Assembly (NCBI RefSeq): GCF_022968395.1
Contig: NZ_JALJQZ010000035.1
Span: 1 to 38,825 of the forward strand
Direction of reading: 5' to 3'
Source: Affinirhizobium lemnae
GTDB lineage: Bacteria > Pseudomonadota > Alphaproteobacteria > Rhizobiales > Rhizobiaceae
DNA length: 38,825 nt
Shown one piece after another: positions 25,478 through 34,445 of the stretch (within the stretch, counting starts at the first letter, position 1; each line of letters starts with the position of its first letter). The translations under genes and the position numbers were made by a program. A model generated the notes under the pieces. That model was not told where the DNA came from. It worked only from the letters and a program-made list of their open reading frames with translations, and did not search any database.

Positions 25478-26437
25478 ATGGCTAGGAAACACCTTCTTTC
25501 CGATCTTGCGGGACCCAAGGCACAGAGTGCTGGCGAGGGTGAAGCTACGGTTCAGGATCCAGTCACGCCTCAATATGCACCTCGTGGAGCAATCGGTGCT
25601 GTTTCTCGTTCGATTGAGCTTTTGAAGTCTCAGTCGCTTACCGATCTTGACCCGGATCTCATTGATTCTCCGTCTGTGATTGATCGGCTTGACGAAGATG
25701 GCGAGCAGTTCAAGGAATTTGCGCGCAACATCCGGGAGAACGGGCAGCAAGTTCCAATTCTCGTCCGCCCTCACCCGTCCATCGCTGGACGCTATCAAAT
25801 CGCCTACGGACGTCGGCGCCTTCGTGCAGTCAAGGCTGCTGGGCTTAAAGTGAAAGCGGCTGTCAGGACGATGACGGACGATGAGCTTGTTTTGGCTCAA
25901 GGCCAAGAGAACAGCGCTCGCCAGGATCTCTCTTTCATCGAACGCGCGCTTTACGCGGCCGAACTCGAAGCAAAGGGGTTTCAACGGCCGGTGATTATGG
26001 CTGCCCTTGCGGTCGACAAAAGCAATCTGTCTCGCTTGATCCAAGCGGCTACCCAGTTGCCGGCCGATATTATCCGTGGCATTGGCGCGGCCCCGAAGAC
26101 GGGCCGCGACAGGTGGGGTGAACTGGGTACCCGGCTGAGCAAGGATGACGCCGCGGATAGGGCTCGAGCGCTGCTGTCCGATGAGGAAGTGAAAGCCCTC
26201 CCCTCTGACGAACGTTTCGCGCGGATTTTTGAGCTTGCCGCGCCCAAAAAGGTCAAGAAAGAGAAATCCGCTGCGACGACTTGGCAGGCTGATGACGGCG
26301 TAAAGGCCGCAAGCTTCCGCCAGGACAAGCGCACACTGACATTGATAATCGACAAAAAGGCTGCCCCAGAATTCGGGGACTACCTGATGTCGATGCTCCC
26401 GGAAATCTACGCCTCGTTCAAGAAAACGAAGCAGTAG
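25478..26437 (+). CDS. repB: RepB, ParB-type partition protein
   Basis: This 319-residue protein has an N-terminal RepA-interaction segment. The ParB nuclease-fold box spans about residues 80-150 (VRPHPSIAGRYQIAYGRRRL, then ENSARQDLSFIERALYA). A helix-turn-helix follows (AALAVDKSNLSRLIQAATQL) and a C-terminal dimerisation region. It binds parS and recruits RepA for segregation. The ATG at 25478 is preceded by GAGAGGGA. The 122-bp gap after repA holds parS site 1. Confidence 0.96.
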   Translation: MARKHLLSDLAGPKAQSAGEGEATVQDPVTPQYAPRGAIGAVSRSIELLKSQSLTDLDPDLIDSPSVIDRLDEDGEQFKEFARNIRENGQQVPILVRPHPSIAGRYQIAYGRRRLRAVKAAGLKVKAAVRTMTDDELVLAQGQENSARQDLSFIERALYAAELEAKGFQRPVIMAALAVDKSNLSRLIQAATQLPADIIRGIGAAPKTGRDRWGELGTRLSKDDAADRARALLSDEEVKALPSDERFARIFELAAPKKVKKEKSAATTWQADDGVKAASFRQDKRTLTLIIDKKAAPEFGDYLMSMLPEIYASFKKTKQ

Positions 26438-26470
26438 TTCGGACCCAACGAGGAAAGGATCGTTAGAGCA

Positions 26471-26521
26471 AAGAAAAAGCCCTCCGAAACGGTGTTCCAG
26501 AAGGCCTCTCTCAGTTTGGTC
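26471..26521 (-). ncRNA. repE: ctRNA (RepE), antisense RNA controlling repC
   Basis: The repB-repC gap carries a minus-strand promoter: TTGACT (complement of 26551-26556), a 17-base spacer and GATTCT (26528-26533). The transcript is short and ends in a GC-rich hairpin (GGCCTTCTGG ... CGGAGGGC) followed by TTTTTCTTT near 26471-26480. This is the conserved repABC antisense RNA, which binds the repC leader and lowers RepC synthesis and copy number. The ends are estimates from promoter and terminator positions. Confidence 0.85.
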
Positions 26522-26558
26522 GCTTAGAGAATCGCACTTCCCGGAATCACAGTCAAGA

Positions 26559-26607
26559 GTCAGCGCCACACTGGCGTAGCCTTTTCTTTGCCTTGTGAAA
26601 GGTGAGA
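26559..26607 (+). promoter_or_regulatory. repC leader hairpins (ctRNA target)
   Basis: GCGCCA-CAC-TGGCG forms one stem-loop. CCTTT ... AAAGG can pair so that the repC ribosome site AAAGGTGAG is partly hidden. In repABC plasmids ctRNA binding shifts the leader to such an occluded form. The pairings are read by eye. Confidence 0.5.
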
Positions 26608-26609
26608 AC

Positions 26610-27827
26610 ATGGAAACGGGATACATAACGACGCCCTTTGGGCGGCGGCCGATGACGCTTGCCTTGGTTAAGAGGCAGGTAGAGACGGAACAGGCCGAGT
26701 TGACGAGGTCAATCGACAAATGGCGAGTGTTTCGCGACGTCGGTGACGCCCGCTCGCGCCTTGGCCTTCAGGACCGTGCGCTTGCGGTATTGAACGCCCT
26801 CCTTTCCTTCCATCCGGGAGCCGAGCTTTGCCACGATAAGAATCTTATCGTGTTTCCGTCGAATGCCCAGTTGTCTGCCCGTTCCAACGGTATCGCGGGA
26901 ACGACGCTTCGTAAGTGCCTGCGAATGCTCGTAGACGCTGGGATCATCATCAGAAAGGATAGCCCAAACGGCAAACGCTATGCCCGCAAGGGAAATGAAG
27001 GCAGTATTGAGGACGCATACGGTTTCAGCTTGGCGCCTCTGATCGCGCGCGCGAGCGAGTTTGCATCCCTCGCCCAGGAAGTTGCCGCAGAGCGGCGCCG
27101 TTTCCGCATTACGAAGGACCGTCTCACAATCGTTCGCCGGGACGTTCGCAAGCTCATCACTGTAGGGATGGAAGAAAATCTCCCTGGTGATTGGGCGGCT
27201 GCGGAGGCCCGTTTTGTCGAGATCGTTGGACGTTTCGTTCGGCATCCGACGTTGAAGGATTTGACTGCAAGCCTCGACGAAATGTCTCTGTTGCATGAAG
27301 AAGTCTCCAGGACGCTGGAAACTCAGGAAAAAACCAGAAAAAGCGATGGCAATGACATCGCATCTGGATGCCACATACAGAATTCAAATACCGAATGTTT
27401 CAATGAACTTGAACCACGCTTCGAAAAGAAGCAGGCCGAAAAGTCAGAGCCAACGAAACGGCCGAAACGGAATGGCGAACCGGAGGTGTTCCCGTTATCG
27501 ATGGTGCTACGCGCCTGCCCCGAAATCTCAAACTTTGGGCCTGGCGGGTCCATCGGGAGTTGGCGCGAGCTGATGTCGGCCGCGGTTACCGTTAAATCCA
27601 TGCTTGGTGTCAGCCCGTCCGCCTACGAAGAATGCTGTGAGGTGATGGGGCAAGCTGGCGCGGCAATAGCGATCGGCTGCATCTACGAACGGGTAGGCCA
27701 TATCAATTCGGCTGGGGGCTATCTGCGGGATCTAACCGCGAAGGCGCGGCGCGGGGAATTTTCGCTTGGGCCAATGCTGTTCGCGCAGCTGAGGGCAAAT
27801 TCCGAACTTACCCGGTCATCGGCATAA
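26610..27827 (+). CDS. repC: RepC, replication initiator
   Basis: This 405-residue initiator begins METGYITTPFGRRPMTLALV. A winged-helix DNA-binding region spans about residues 60-130 (LIVFPSNAQLSARSNGIAGT, then LRKCLRMLVDAGIIIRKDSP). A C-terminal domain includes GAAIAIGCIYERVGHINSAG and GYLRDLTAKARRGEFSLGPM. RepC acts on oriV within its own gene. I prefer the ATG at 26610 over an in-frame GTG at 26595, because AAAGGTGAG precedes it. No ORF defect is seen. Confidence 0.96.
   Translation: METGYITTPFGRRPMTLALVKRQVETEQAELTRSIDKWRVFRDVGDARSRLGLQDRALAVLNALLSFHPGAELCHDKNLIVFPSNAQLSARSNGIAGTTLRKCLRMLVDAGIIIRKDSPNGKRYARKGNEGSIEDAYGFSLAPLIARASEFASLAQEVAAERRRFRITKDRLTIVRRDVRKLITVGMEENLPGDWAAAEARFVEIVGRFVRHPTLKDLTASLDEMSLLHEEVSRTLETQEKTRKSDGNDIASGCHIQNSNTECFNELEPRFEKKQAEKSEPTKRPKRNGEPEVFPLSMVLRACPEISNFGPGGSIGSWRELMSAAVTVKSMLGVSPSAYEECCEVMGQAGAAIAIGCIYERVGHINSAGGYLRDLTAKARRGEFSLGPMLFAQLRANSELTRSSA
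27290..27430. other. probable oriV inside repC
   Basis: This part of repC is clearly AT-richer than the rest (runs such as GGAAAAAACCAGAAAAAGCG and AATTCAAATACCGAATG). In repABC plasmids the replication origin lies in such a low-GC block in the middle of repC. The limits are approximate. Confidence 0.6.
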
Positions 27828-27885
27828 CCATGGGGAGTACGTAACAAGGATCGTAACATATTGAAAAAATGGATAATATCCAAAA

Positions 27886-27901
27886 GTTTCCGGCTGGCAA
27901 C
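27886..27901. other. parS centromere site 2
   Basis: GTTTCCGGCTGGCAAC lies 58 bp after the repC stop and is the exact reverse complement of parS site 1. Other repABC plasmids carry parS at this downstream position. The flank shares only an extra AA on one side with site 1. Confidence 0.85.
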
Positions 27902-28045
27902 TCATTCGTAACACTCGGTGCAGGTGAAATGATACAGGGAGCAACGGGAGCCGATCTCGTCCTCGGCCTGATAGAAATGAAAGTACCATTTAGGTGGCAG
28001 CAATTCTCGGATGCGGCGCTTAGCTACCAATGTTAAGGAGGATAA

Positions 28046-29410
28046 ATGCAATTTTGAACGCTGGACTCTCTGATGCCGAAGATACGTAGCTTGAGATATT
28101 TGACCCGTCAGGGCGATCAGCGGCTATTCGAGTTTCACGACGGCAATCTTGACCCCGGTTTCCAGATGACACTGCTCACTGGACAGAACGGGTCACAGAA
28201 AAGCTCCGTCCTTCGCGACCTCGTATCTGCGATTGTTCTGCCAACCGATAAAGCGAACGTGCGTTCCACGGTGTTCCCGGCATCTCAGTTGCGGCGCCGG
28301 TTATTTGCTTCTCCGGCTCTGTGGCGGATCGATTTCCTCAGAAAATGCTCAGTGGGCGAAATACAGAATATGACGTCCCAAACTATCACTACACTGGGCA
28401 GCGGGCAGGTACGAACCTGCTAAGTAAGAAACTGCCACTAGAGACAGCAGTCACTTTTGCCTTGGATCCGGCAGTGAGCGATCGATTTCTGGATCCATTT
28501 TTCGAAAATGGCATTCTCGCTTTCAGGCCTCAATCCTTCTCTCTCGCTCGATATCCGCTACGAGCAGAGATTCAAAAAGCGGTTCCCTTCAATCACTCCC
28601 CGGGAAATTCTTGAGCGTGCTCTGAGCGGATACAGGGAACCGAATTCTCGCGGTGAGATATCGCTGGCAGCCGCGCAAAGTGTTAGGGAAGAATTCTCAG
28701 ACCTCGACTTCAATGTGTTGACCGCACTTATCGATGAACGGAGGGGAAAGTTCTCCAAAATTACGCTGAGCAAAAATAGCGCGGTCACCACGCAGGAGAA
28801 CCTCGCGGTCAGACTCGGCCTAATGCTGGATATCTTGGTGATCGATCGTGCGACCGTTCGGCGCGATGGTGAGGAGGAGTTCTCGGTTTATGAGCTGAGC
28901 TCTGGCGAATATCACATGCTGACGAGCCTGCTTGCTCTGGGCTTTTCCGTGACCGCTGGCTCCATCGTTCTTGTTGACGAGCCCGAGAACAGTCTTCATC
29001 CCCATTGGCAACAAGAGTTCATGGCCACGCTGCTTGAAATATGCCGTGTTATGGAAGACGGCCATCTTGTTGTATCTACGCACTCTCCACTCATTGTGGC
29101 GAGCGCGAAGCCTGGGAGCATGATCGTCGACCTAACTGTTCCCAGAGATGTCACGCCAGCTCAACCTGCACCTTTCGGAGCTTCCAGCGACAGCATTCTG
29201 CTCGACCAGTTCGGGATTGCCTCGAATAGAAATCTGTACGTGGTCGAACTCGTCCAACAAGCTGTCGACTTAGTTGAGCGAGATCTCGCCGGGACACCTG
29301 AATACGCGGCATTGCGTCCGAAGCTAAGGGATCTTTTCGCGGCTCTGCAGAAGGATGATCCCTTGCGCACAGTCATAGGCGCCCTGCTGGAAGGTGAGGG
29401 CGGTGAATGA
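28046..29410 (+). pseudogene. PtuA-like AAA ATPase of a Septu-type defence system, broken
   Basis: This is an OLD/ABC-type ATPase. A strong ribosome site, AAGGAGG, serves the ATG at 28046, but the fourth codon is TGA; MPKIRSLRYLTRQ resumes in the same frame at 28073. The P-loop TLLTGQNGSQKSS reads GxxGxQK where GxxGxGK is usual; this may be a lineage trait. Near 28265-28285 the frame shifts by -1 to APVICFSGSVADRFPQK and VPNYHYTGQRAGTNLLSKK. Near 28535-28545 it shifts back by +1 to SLSLDIRYEQRFKK. The ABC signature region (YELSSGEYHMLTSLLAL), Walker B (GSIVLVDEPENSLHP) and STHSPLIVAS follow. The downstream HNH gene overlaps its stop. The two indels compensate, so decay or sequencing error are both possible. 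Confidence 0.8.
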
Positions 29411-30135
29411 ATATCGGTTTTGAAAGAATCGACCCTACTCCATCCTATGTATTGGGAATTACCGCGGCTTCGTTCGCAGGACTCCCATGGACTAGTAAGG
29501 CGGCGATCGTCACCGCATTCAAAACTTCTTTGAAACTTGAACTCAGATCCACCCAACGGGGTCTCTGCTGCTATTGCCGACGGCCGCTCCCCTCGGATCC
29601 ACCCGCTACACATCTGGAGCACTTTATAGAGAAGGAAGCTTGGTCGCATTTTGCGTTCGAAATCCGCAATCTTGCCCTGTCTTGCTCAACGTGTAACGGC
29701 AAAAAGAATAAGGCTTACGCGCTGCTTTGTGGTCGTTTGACAAGACGCGCTTCAAAGAATGTTCCTAATCCGGCTAAAGTGGTGAGGTGCCCTGTATTGG
29801 TCAGCAATGTGGCACCGGTCGCTATCACGTCTTCGGCGGACTTTCGATGGGTCCATCCCCACCTTGATACCTTCAGCGAACACATCACCGTTCGCAAGGG
29901 ATACGTTTTCCAGAAGCGCACAATGAAGGGTCACAGAACCATCAAAGGCTTAGAGCTCAATTCGGTCGGAAGACTTGAGCACCGAGCCGCGATTGAAAAG
30001 CTTTCTTTGACAACGGGTCCCATATCCCTAACCATCGGTTTGGCAGCCCAATTGCAATTCAACTCGCCTTCACAAGTTTATATGATGGCCGCAGAAGTTA
30101 TCCGCGGGAAGCTCAAGGGTGCCCAGGGACGATGA
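29407..30135 (+). CDS. PtuB-like HNH endonuclease (Septu)
   Basis: This 242-residue HNH nuclease has a zinc-finger-like site: Cys54/Cys57 (GLCCYCRRP), His69/His72 (THLEHFIEK), and Cys93/Cys96 followed by Asn98 (SCSTCNGKKN). This matches the TIGR02646/PtuB family, which pairs with a PtuA ATPase in Septu. Known Septu complexes cut nucleic acid on phage infection. Its ATG overlaps the ATPase TGA, so it was translationally coupled to a gene that is now broken. The nuclease frame itself is intact. No reverse transcriptase is adjacent, so this is plain Septu rather than the retron version. Confidence 0.82.
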   Translation: MNIGFERIDPTPSYVLGITAASFAGLPWTSKAAIVTAFKTSLKLELRSTQRGLCCYCRRPLPSDPPATHLEHFIEKEAWSHFAFEIRNLALSCSTCNGKKNKAYALLCGRLTRRASKNVPNPAKVVRCPVLVSNVAPVAITSSADFRWVHPHLDTFSEHITVRKGYVFQKRTMKGHRTIKGLELNSVGRLEHRAAIEKLSLTTGPISLTIGLAAQLQFNSPSQVYMMAAEVIRGKLKGAQGR

Positions 30136-30410
30136 GTGGATGTTCTGCCTTGCCATGGCGACGTTGTAAGGGAACGACATCGTCAATATCGAGTAGGCCG
30201 CTTGCAAAACAGTCGATTGCGGCGCTCGCAAAGACGGTTGGCTAGGTTTTGCCTTCAGACTTGAGCTAGCCGGTCTGGTACCGGCCATCACCTTACCGGA
30301 TGATGCGCTCCTCCAGGAGCTTCGATTCCACACGGCGATCTCTATAACCCATTCGCGGACAGCCATCTGATTTCAGGAGAGCAGGCAGCTAAGAGGTTGC
30401 CAGCTTTTGT

Positions 30411-30893
30411 TCAGGAGCCTTCCTGGTCCCACTCACGCTTGAGATATCTTCGACCGATCTCGTAGAACTCGAGCCGTGTGGCTCCGAGCAGCCCCATTTG
30501 CCGAGCGACGGCGATTTTTCCGTCGAGGTTCGGATCGTGCTGCCACCATTGCGGTCGCCATGCCTGGACGATTGCATTGAACACCCGCATCTCTGCTGTC
30601 GTGGTTTCAAAAAGCAGCTGGTAGCTATGGGCAGCGCCGTAGATCGTCATCACGATGTAGTCGACCGAAAAGTCGTTCTCGACCGTGAGATCGGATGATG
30701 AGTGCTTAAGAAAATTGTAGGAATGCCGCAGCCCGGCGAACACCTCGTGTTCAAGATCAGGTGGGACCTCTGCGTCCTTCAGCATTGCTCGTACTCTGTT
30801 CAATCCCACGTCGTCGCGACCTTTGTCGATGGCTTCCATGATGTGCGTAGCGGCGCGCTGGTCCATCGACACCGGCATTTTTCGGCGTGCCAT
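30411..30893 (-). CDS. uncharacterised protein
   Basis: I do not recognise this 160-residue protein. It starts MARRKMPVSMDQRAATHIM at 30893, where AAGGA lies about ten bases upstream; the longer frame to 31058 runs against the divergent gene. It is predicted mostly helical, with a FAGLRHSYNFLKHSSSD motif near the middle and an aromatic stretch, QAWRPQWWQHDP. No signal peptide or membrane helix is seen. It diverges from the broken gene at 30970 with a 76-bp gap, so the two may have shared control. The 275 bp between it and the HNH gene hold no gene I can support. Confidence 0.6.
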   Translation of the reverse strand: MARRKMPVSMDQRAATHIMEAIDKGRDDVGLNRVRAMLKDAEVPPDLEHEVFAGLRHSYNFLKHSSSDLTVENDFSVDYIVMTIYGAAHSYQLLFETTTAEMRVFNAIVQAWRPQWWQHDPNLDGKIAVARQMGLLGATRLEFYEIGRRYLKREWDQEGS

Positions 30894-30969
30894 ATCTCGA
30901 TTTCCTTTTTGCGGTGTGGTCTTGTGGTCATTCGCACCATCTGATCTTTCTGGCAATTTCGGCGTATCA

Positions 30970-31845
30970 ATGACGATCGAACCGGGCACATGCTCTGAAA
31001 TCGAACAGGAGGCAATTGTCCTCAGTGCTGTCGTCAGCATGGTCGACGATATGGTCAATCACGCCATCTTCTGTCCTCTTGACGAGAAGCGTACTGATAC
31101 CAACCTCCTTCCACAGACCGCCGGAAGCTTACGGCAGTTCGGAACCTTTCTCCGGGATTTTCTGTCACCGGTGACTGGTAAGGGTGGCTCGCCCCTGCCA
31201 TTTGACCTGCCCAAGCCGCCCAAGGATGCAGCAAAGTCGATCACACAACACTCTACTATCTAAAGCGCGTCTGCGAGAAGCCGTTGATCGGAACGAAAAT
31301 CGACCACCTCAGTCGGATCGTGCAGGAGTTCAGCGACTGGCTTGAGGCCTATGCTTTCGTCGAGGAAGTCTGGTTCGGCAATATCAGTCAGAAGGTGGAT
31401 CTGCGAATCAAACGGATCGACTTTATCCGGATGAGTGGTGATATAGGAAAGCACAACTTCCTGTGGTTGTGCCGCACAAGCCAATACCCTCCGTAGGATC
31501 TTGGGAGATAACAACGTCGAGATCGATGAGAGCGATGCATACTTGGCGCTGCCAGATTGCTGGGATTGGTTCCACACCCACCTGCTCGCTTACCACGCCA
31601 GCACAATTGCGGAGTTCTTGAACAACATCCGTTATACGATCCGGCTCTACATCACCCCGGTGGCTCTTGAACGATACACAGTGACAGGGAATGTCGATGG
31701 CTTGGAGTTATTCACGTTCGAACGGCCAACCGAGATCGCCAATAGGTTTGCTTGGGCCCAGTTCTTCGAGCTAATGCAGGGATCGCTCCGACAGCCGAAT
31801 TTTCCGCCGTTTAGCGTGGCTCGAACAATGAAGATGCGGTTCTGA
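30970..31845 (+). pseudogene. broken gene of unknown function (two compensating frameshifts)
   Basis: Three frames join into one protein of about 291 residues. The first is MTIEPGTCSEIEQEAIVLSA up to KPPKDAAKSITQH. It shifts by -1 near 31240-31255 to LYYLKRVCEKPLIGTKIDHL up to HNFLWLCRT. It then shifts by +1 near 31478 to NTLRRILGDNNVEIDESDAY up to SVARTMKMRF. The joined text reads smoothly and each frame stops soon after its shift. It contains WDWFHTHLLAYHASTIAEFL. I cannot assign a family. It sits between Septu-like and SIR2 genes, so a defence-linked role is possible but unproven. Confidence 0.6.
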
Positions 31846-32047
31846 CCGGAAATAATATTAGAATACCGGACGTCTGATTTCCTCTGGCCGCGACGCAGCA
31901 AGTTAGGCATTGGCTACGATTATCGCGCGGGCTCGGTTAGAGTATACGAGCTGCACGTCCATTTCGCCGTGTCGCACTGTTATAGTAACTAGACGCCTGC
32001 TGCACAGGTCGATGGCGTGATTGATCCATGGCTTCTTGCAGTGGAGG

Positions 32048-32128
32048 TGAACTGATGGGGTGGATGCCCCCTCCGGCCGGCATCATACTCCGATGCCGGC
32101 CGGAGGGGGCATCCACCCCATCAGTTCA
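32048..32128. repeat. perfect 37-bp inverted repeat, 7-base loop
   Basis: Positions 32048-32084 and 32092-32128 are exact reverse complements, around the loop ATACTCC. The arms start TGAACTGATGGGG and are GC-rich toward the centre (GGCCGG). The right arm begins within the last codon of the truncated recombinase gene. It could be the fused ends of a lost mobile element or a very stable hairpin. No T-run follows. The stretch 31846-32047 before it holds no gene. Confidence 0.9.
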
Positions 32129-33157
32129 AGTTCCGAGATTGGCGGCTTCCGTTAGGTATCCGGATCGCAGCCCGTGCGCCGAAAACTCCTCACTGTCCAA
32201 CCCGGCCATCTCCGCCCGCTGCTTCAGGATCGCGTTGACCGACTGCGGATCCAGCGCCCGCTTCGAGACCGTCCCCCAGCGCCCGATCCCCCGGAAGACG
32301 CTGCCCTTGTCGATCTTGCCAGCCGCCATCCAGGTGTTAAGCGCTTCCACCGGCCGGCCGGTGAGATAGACGACGTCATCCTGCTCGCCCGTGGTCGTCT
32401 TGGTGCGGCCGAGATGGATGGCCAAAGAGGGGAGGGGAGGGGAGGGCCGTCGGGCACCTTGATCGGTGGCTCGACGATCAGCTGTTCGCATCGCAGTCCG
32501 GCGATCTCGCTGCGCCGGCGACCACCGGAGCCGAATGCCACCATCAGAATGGCGCGATCCCTGATGTCGCGCAGGTGGCGATGAGCTTCGCCAAGATATC
32601 GGCGGTCACCGCCTTAGCGCTCTTCCGCCTCCGGGTCCGCGGGACCGCGCGCACGGCCAGCCGAATGGCGGATTTGAGGGCAGGGGAGGCGAAGGCACCA
32701 TCGAGGCCGCGCCACCTCGTCAATGTCGACCAGTTCGCCAGCCGTCGCCGCACCGTTGCCGTCGCATGCGGGCCGGTAGATTTCAGGAAGCCCTGGCGTC
32801 GGAGGTTGTCCTCTACGTCATCAGGCATGCCGTGGCCTGCATCTCTCGCACGTCTTTCCAGATCCCACAGATGATGCGCGACGAATTTGAGCAGCAGCGC
32901 CTCGGGTGCGGGCCAAGGCAGGGACCGTCCGGTGGCCGCAAGCCCCCAGGCCTCGAGATAAGCTAGATCCGAGGTCAGGGCGCGAAGGGTATTGTCGCCC
33001 ATGCCCTGGTTGACGAGATGGCGCAGCGTCTCGACATCACTGTCCGTCAAAAGCTCGGCGAGCTCGTCGCGCCGCTCCATCGGCGCACGGCGGCAATGGT
33101 GTCGAGTTCCTCGGCGCGTCGCTCCACCGCGGTTGCTGATTTTTTCGCTTTGGTCAC
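32126..33157 (-). pseudogene. tyrosine recombinase/integrase, frameshifted and truncated
   Basis: The probable GTG start at 33157 (MTKAKKSATAVERRAEELD, preceded by GGAG) is out of frame with the following ERRDELAELLTDSDVETLRHL. The core-binding part continues to KLIATCAT. The frame then shifts near 32570 to LRDIRDRAILMVAFGSGGRR (first catalytic Arg region). It shifts again at a 5-bp AGGGG repeat (32428-32446) to PSLAIHLGRTKTT. The HGLRSGYLTEAANLG motif holds the catalytic His-x-x-Arg. The reading stops at the inverted repeat, so the final Tyr segment is missing. It is clearly inactive. Confidence 0.82.
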
Positions 33158-33286
33158 GGGCGCTCCAAAATCGCGGGTTTCGCCGGCCGCTAAGGCCGTG
33201 ATTTGCCCCGATTCTTCCTGATTTGCGACTCCAGATCAACTACCATCGATAAGGGTTACGAAACCTCAGTCAAGGCTTTATGTTTA

Positions 33287-34445
33287 TACGGGTTCTCACT
33301 GATCAGAACCCATTTGCCCATTCTCTTCGTCCGATGGACATGATGCGCCAAGGCTGGCTTTGGAGCTTTCGCCAGGCGTCACAGCAGTGAGCGACGATAT
33401 CGTCATAGGACTTGAAGACGCGGTTTGACAGCCAGTTCTCACGCATGAAGTGCCAGAGGTTTTCGACCGGGTTCAGTTCCCGCGACTTCGGCGGCAGTGG
33501 CAGGATCGAGATGTTGCCTGGGATGACGAGATTATTGGACATGTGCCAGCCCGCCTGATCCATGATGAGGATGGCATGCGCATCATCGGCCACGTGCCGA
33601 GAGATTTCAGCCAGGTGCTGCGTCATCGCGTAGGTGTCGCACCAAGGCATGACCAAGGCGGCCGCTTTGCCCTGCTTGGGGCAGATGGCACCGAAGATGT
33701 AGGGAGAGCGGGTTCGCTGGTCGTGTGGTGCGGATGTCCTTGATCCCCGCCTTGCCCAGCGGCGGGTGATCTTGTTCTTTTGACCAATCCGGGCCTCATT
33801 TTGGTACCAGATTTCTATGCGTTTCCCTTGAGCCGCCCCGCTTGCGATCTCTGCCACTGCGGCGGGGAAGTTTTTTTAAAATCCTCAATGGCTTGAGGGT
33901 CCTGCGCATGATGTCTCGGGCGGGCAGCGAGCTTGCGGTAACCCATGGCACGCACCTCCCGGCTGAGCGTCTGCTCGCTCACCGAGACGCGAAACTCCTC
34001 CCAAATCCATTGGGCCAGCTCGCACAGACGCCATCGGACGACACCGTCGAGATAGGGTGTCGGTCCCCGTTCGATGGCCTTTGCCAGGGCCGCCCGTTGA
34101 ACATCGTTCAACAGTGACTTGGGTCCAGGAGCCTTGCCATCGATCAGCCCATCAGGCCCATTCGTATTGAACCGCATGACCCAGTCCCGCACGATCTGAC
34201 GAGTGACTTTGCCCAGCCGCGCCGCATCCAGGCGCGAACCGCCGTCATAGATCAGCGCAAGCGCCAGCAATCGACGCGCCTGGGCCGCATGCTTGCCTTG
34301 CCGAGCCAAACGCCGAAGACCTTCAGCGTCAAAATCTGCCCTTAGTGAAATTCCTGTTCGCATCCCAAACCTCCGGTTTGCACCAGAGATTCAGATTCAC
34401 CGCCGTTTGAAAAGCAAAAGGAGTCACGGTCAGTGGGGAGGCGTA
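33287..34445 (-). mobile_element. IS630-family insertion sequence
   Basis: This 1155-bp element lies between duplicated TA target bases (33287-33288 and 34444-34445). Its terminal repeats read inward as TACGGGTTCTCACTGATC and TACGCCTCCCCACTGACC, identical at 13 of 18 positions. It encodes one transposase in two overlapping frames. Insertion at TA with duplication is the IS630/Tc1 hallmark. The interrupted SIR2 frame is restored by removing the element plus one TA, which confirms the boundaries. Confidence 0.9.
33303..34363 (-). CDS. IS630-family transposase, made by a -1 frameshift
   Basis: OrfA (34363 to 33815) has paired helix-turn-helix domains (GLRRLARQGKHAAQARRLLA and LGKVTRQIVRDWVMRF). 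OrfB (about 33875 to 33303) carries the DDE nuclease, with Asp in ILIMDQAGWH and Glu in LNPVENLWHFM. Where most relatives have the first Asp, the text reads WYQNEARIG with Asn. The frames overlap at TTT-AAA-AAA-ACT; a -1 slip on the seven-A run gives FKKNFPAAVAEIASG, a sensible fusion of about 353 residues. Such slips are usual in IS630. Activity is uncertain because of the Asn. Confidence 0.85.

Noticed and set aside
27828..28045. Possible retron non-coding RNA and reverse transcriptase before the Septu-like genes
   Set aside because: The Ec78 retron uses similar PtuA/PtuB effectors, but no reverse transcriptase frame exists nearby; the 218 bp contain parS 2 and a short leader only.
28265..28545. 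Programmed frameshifting in the ATPase gene
   Set aside because: Two opposite shifts plus an early stop would all have to be recoded, and I see no slippery heptamer at either switch; mutation or sequencing error is simpler.
32048..32128. Integron attC site
   Set aside because: attC sites have imperfect arms with extrahelical bases and R-box/L-box motifs; this repeat is perfect and lacks them.
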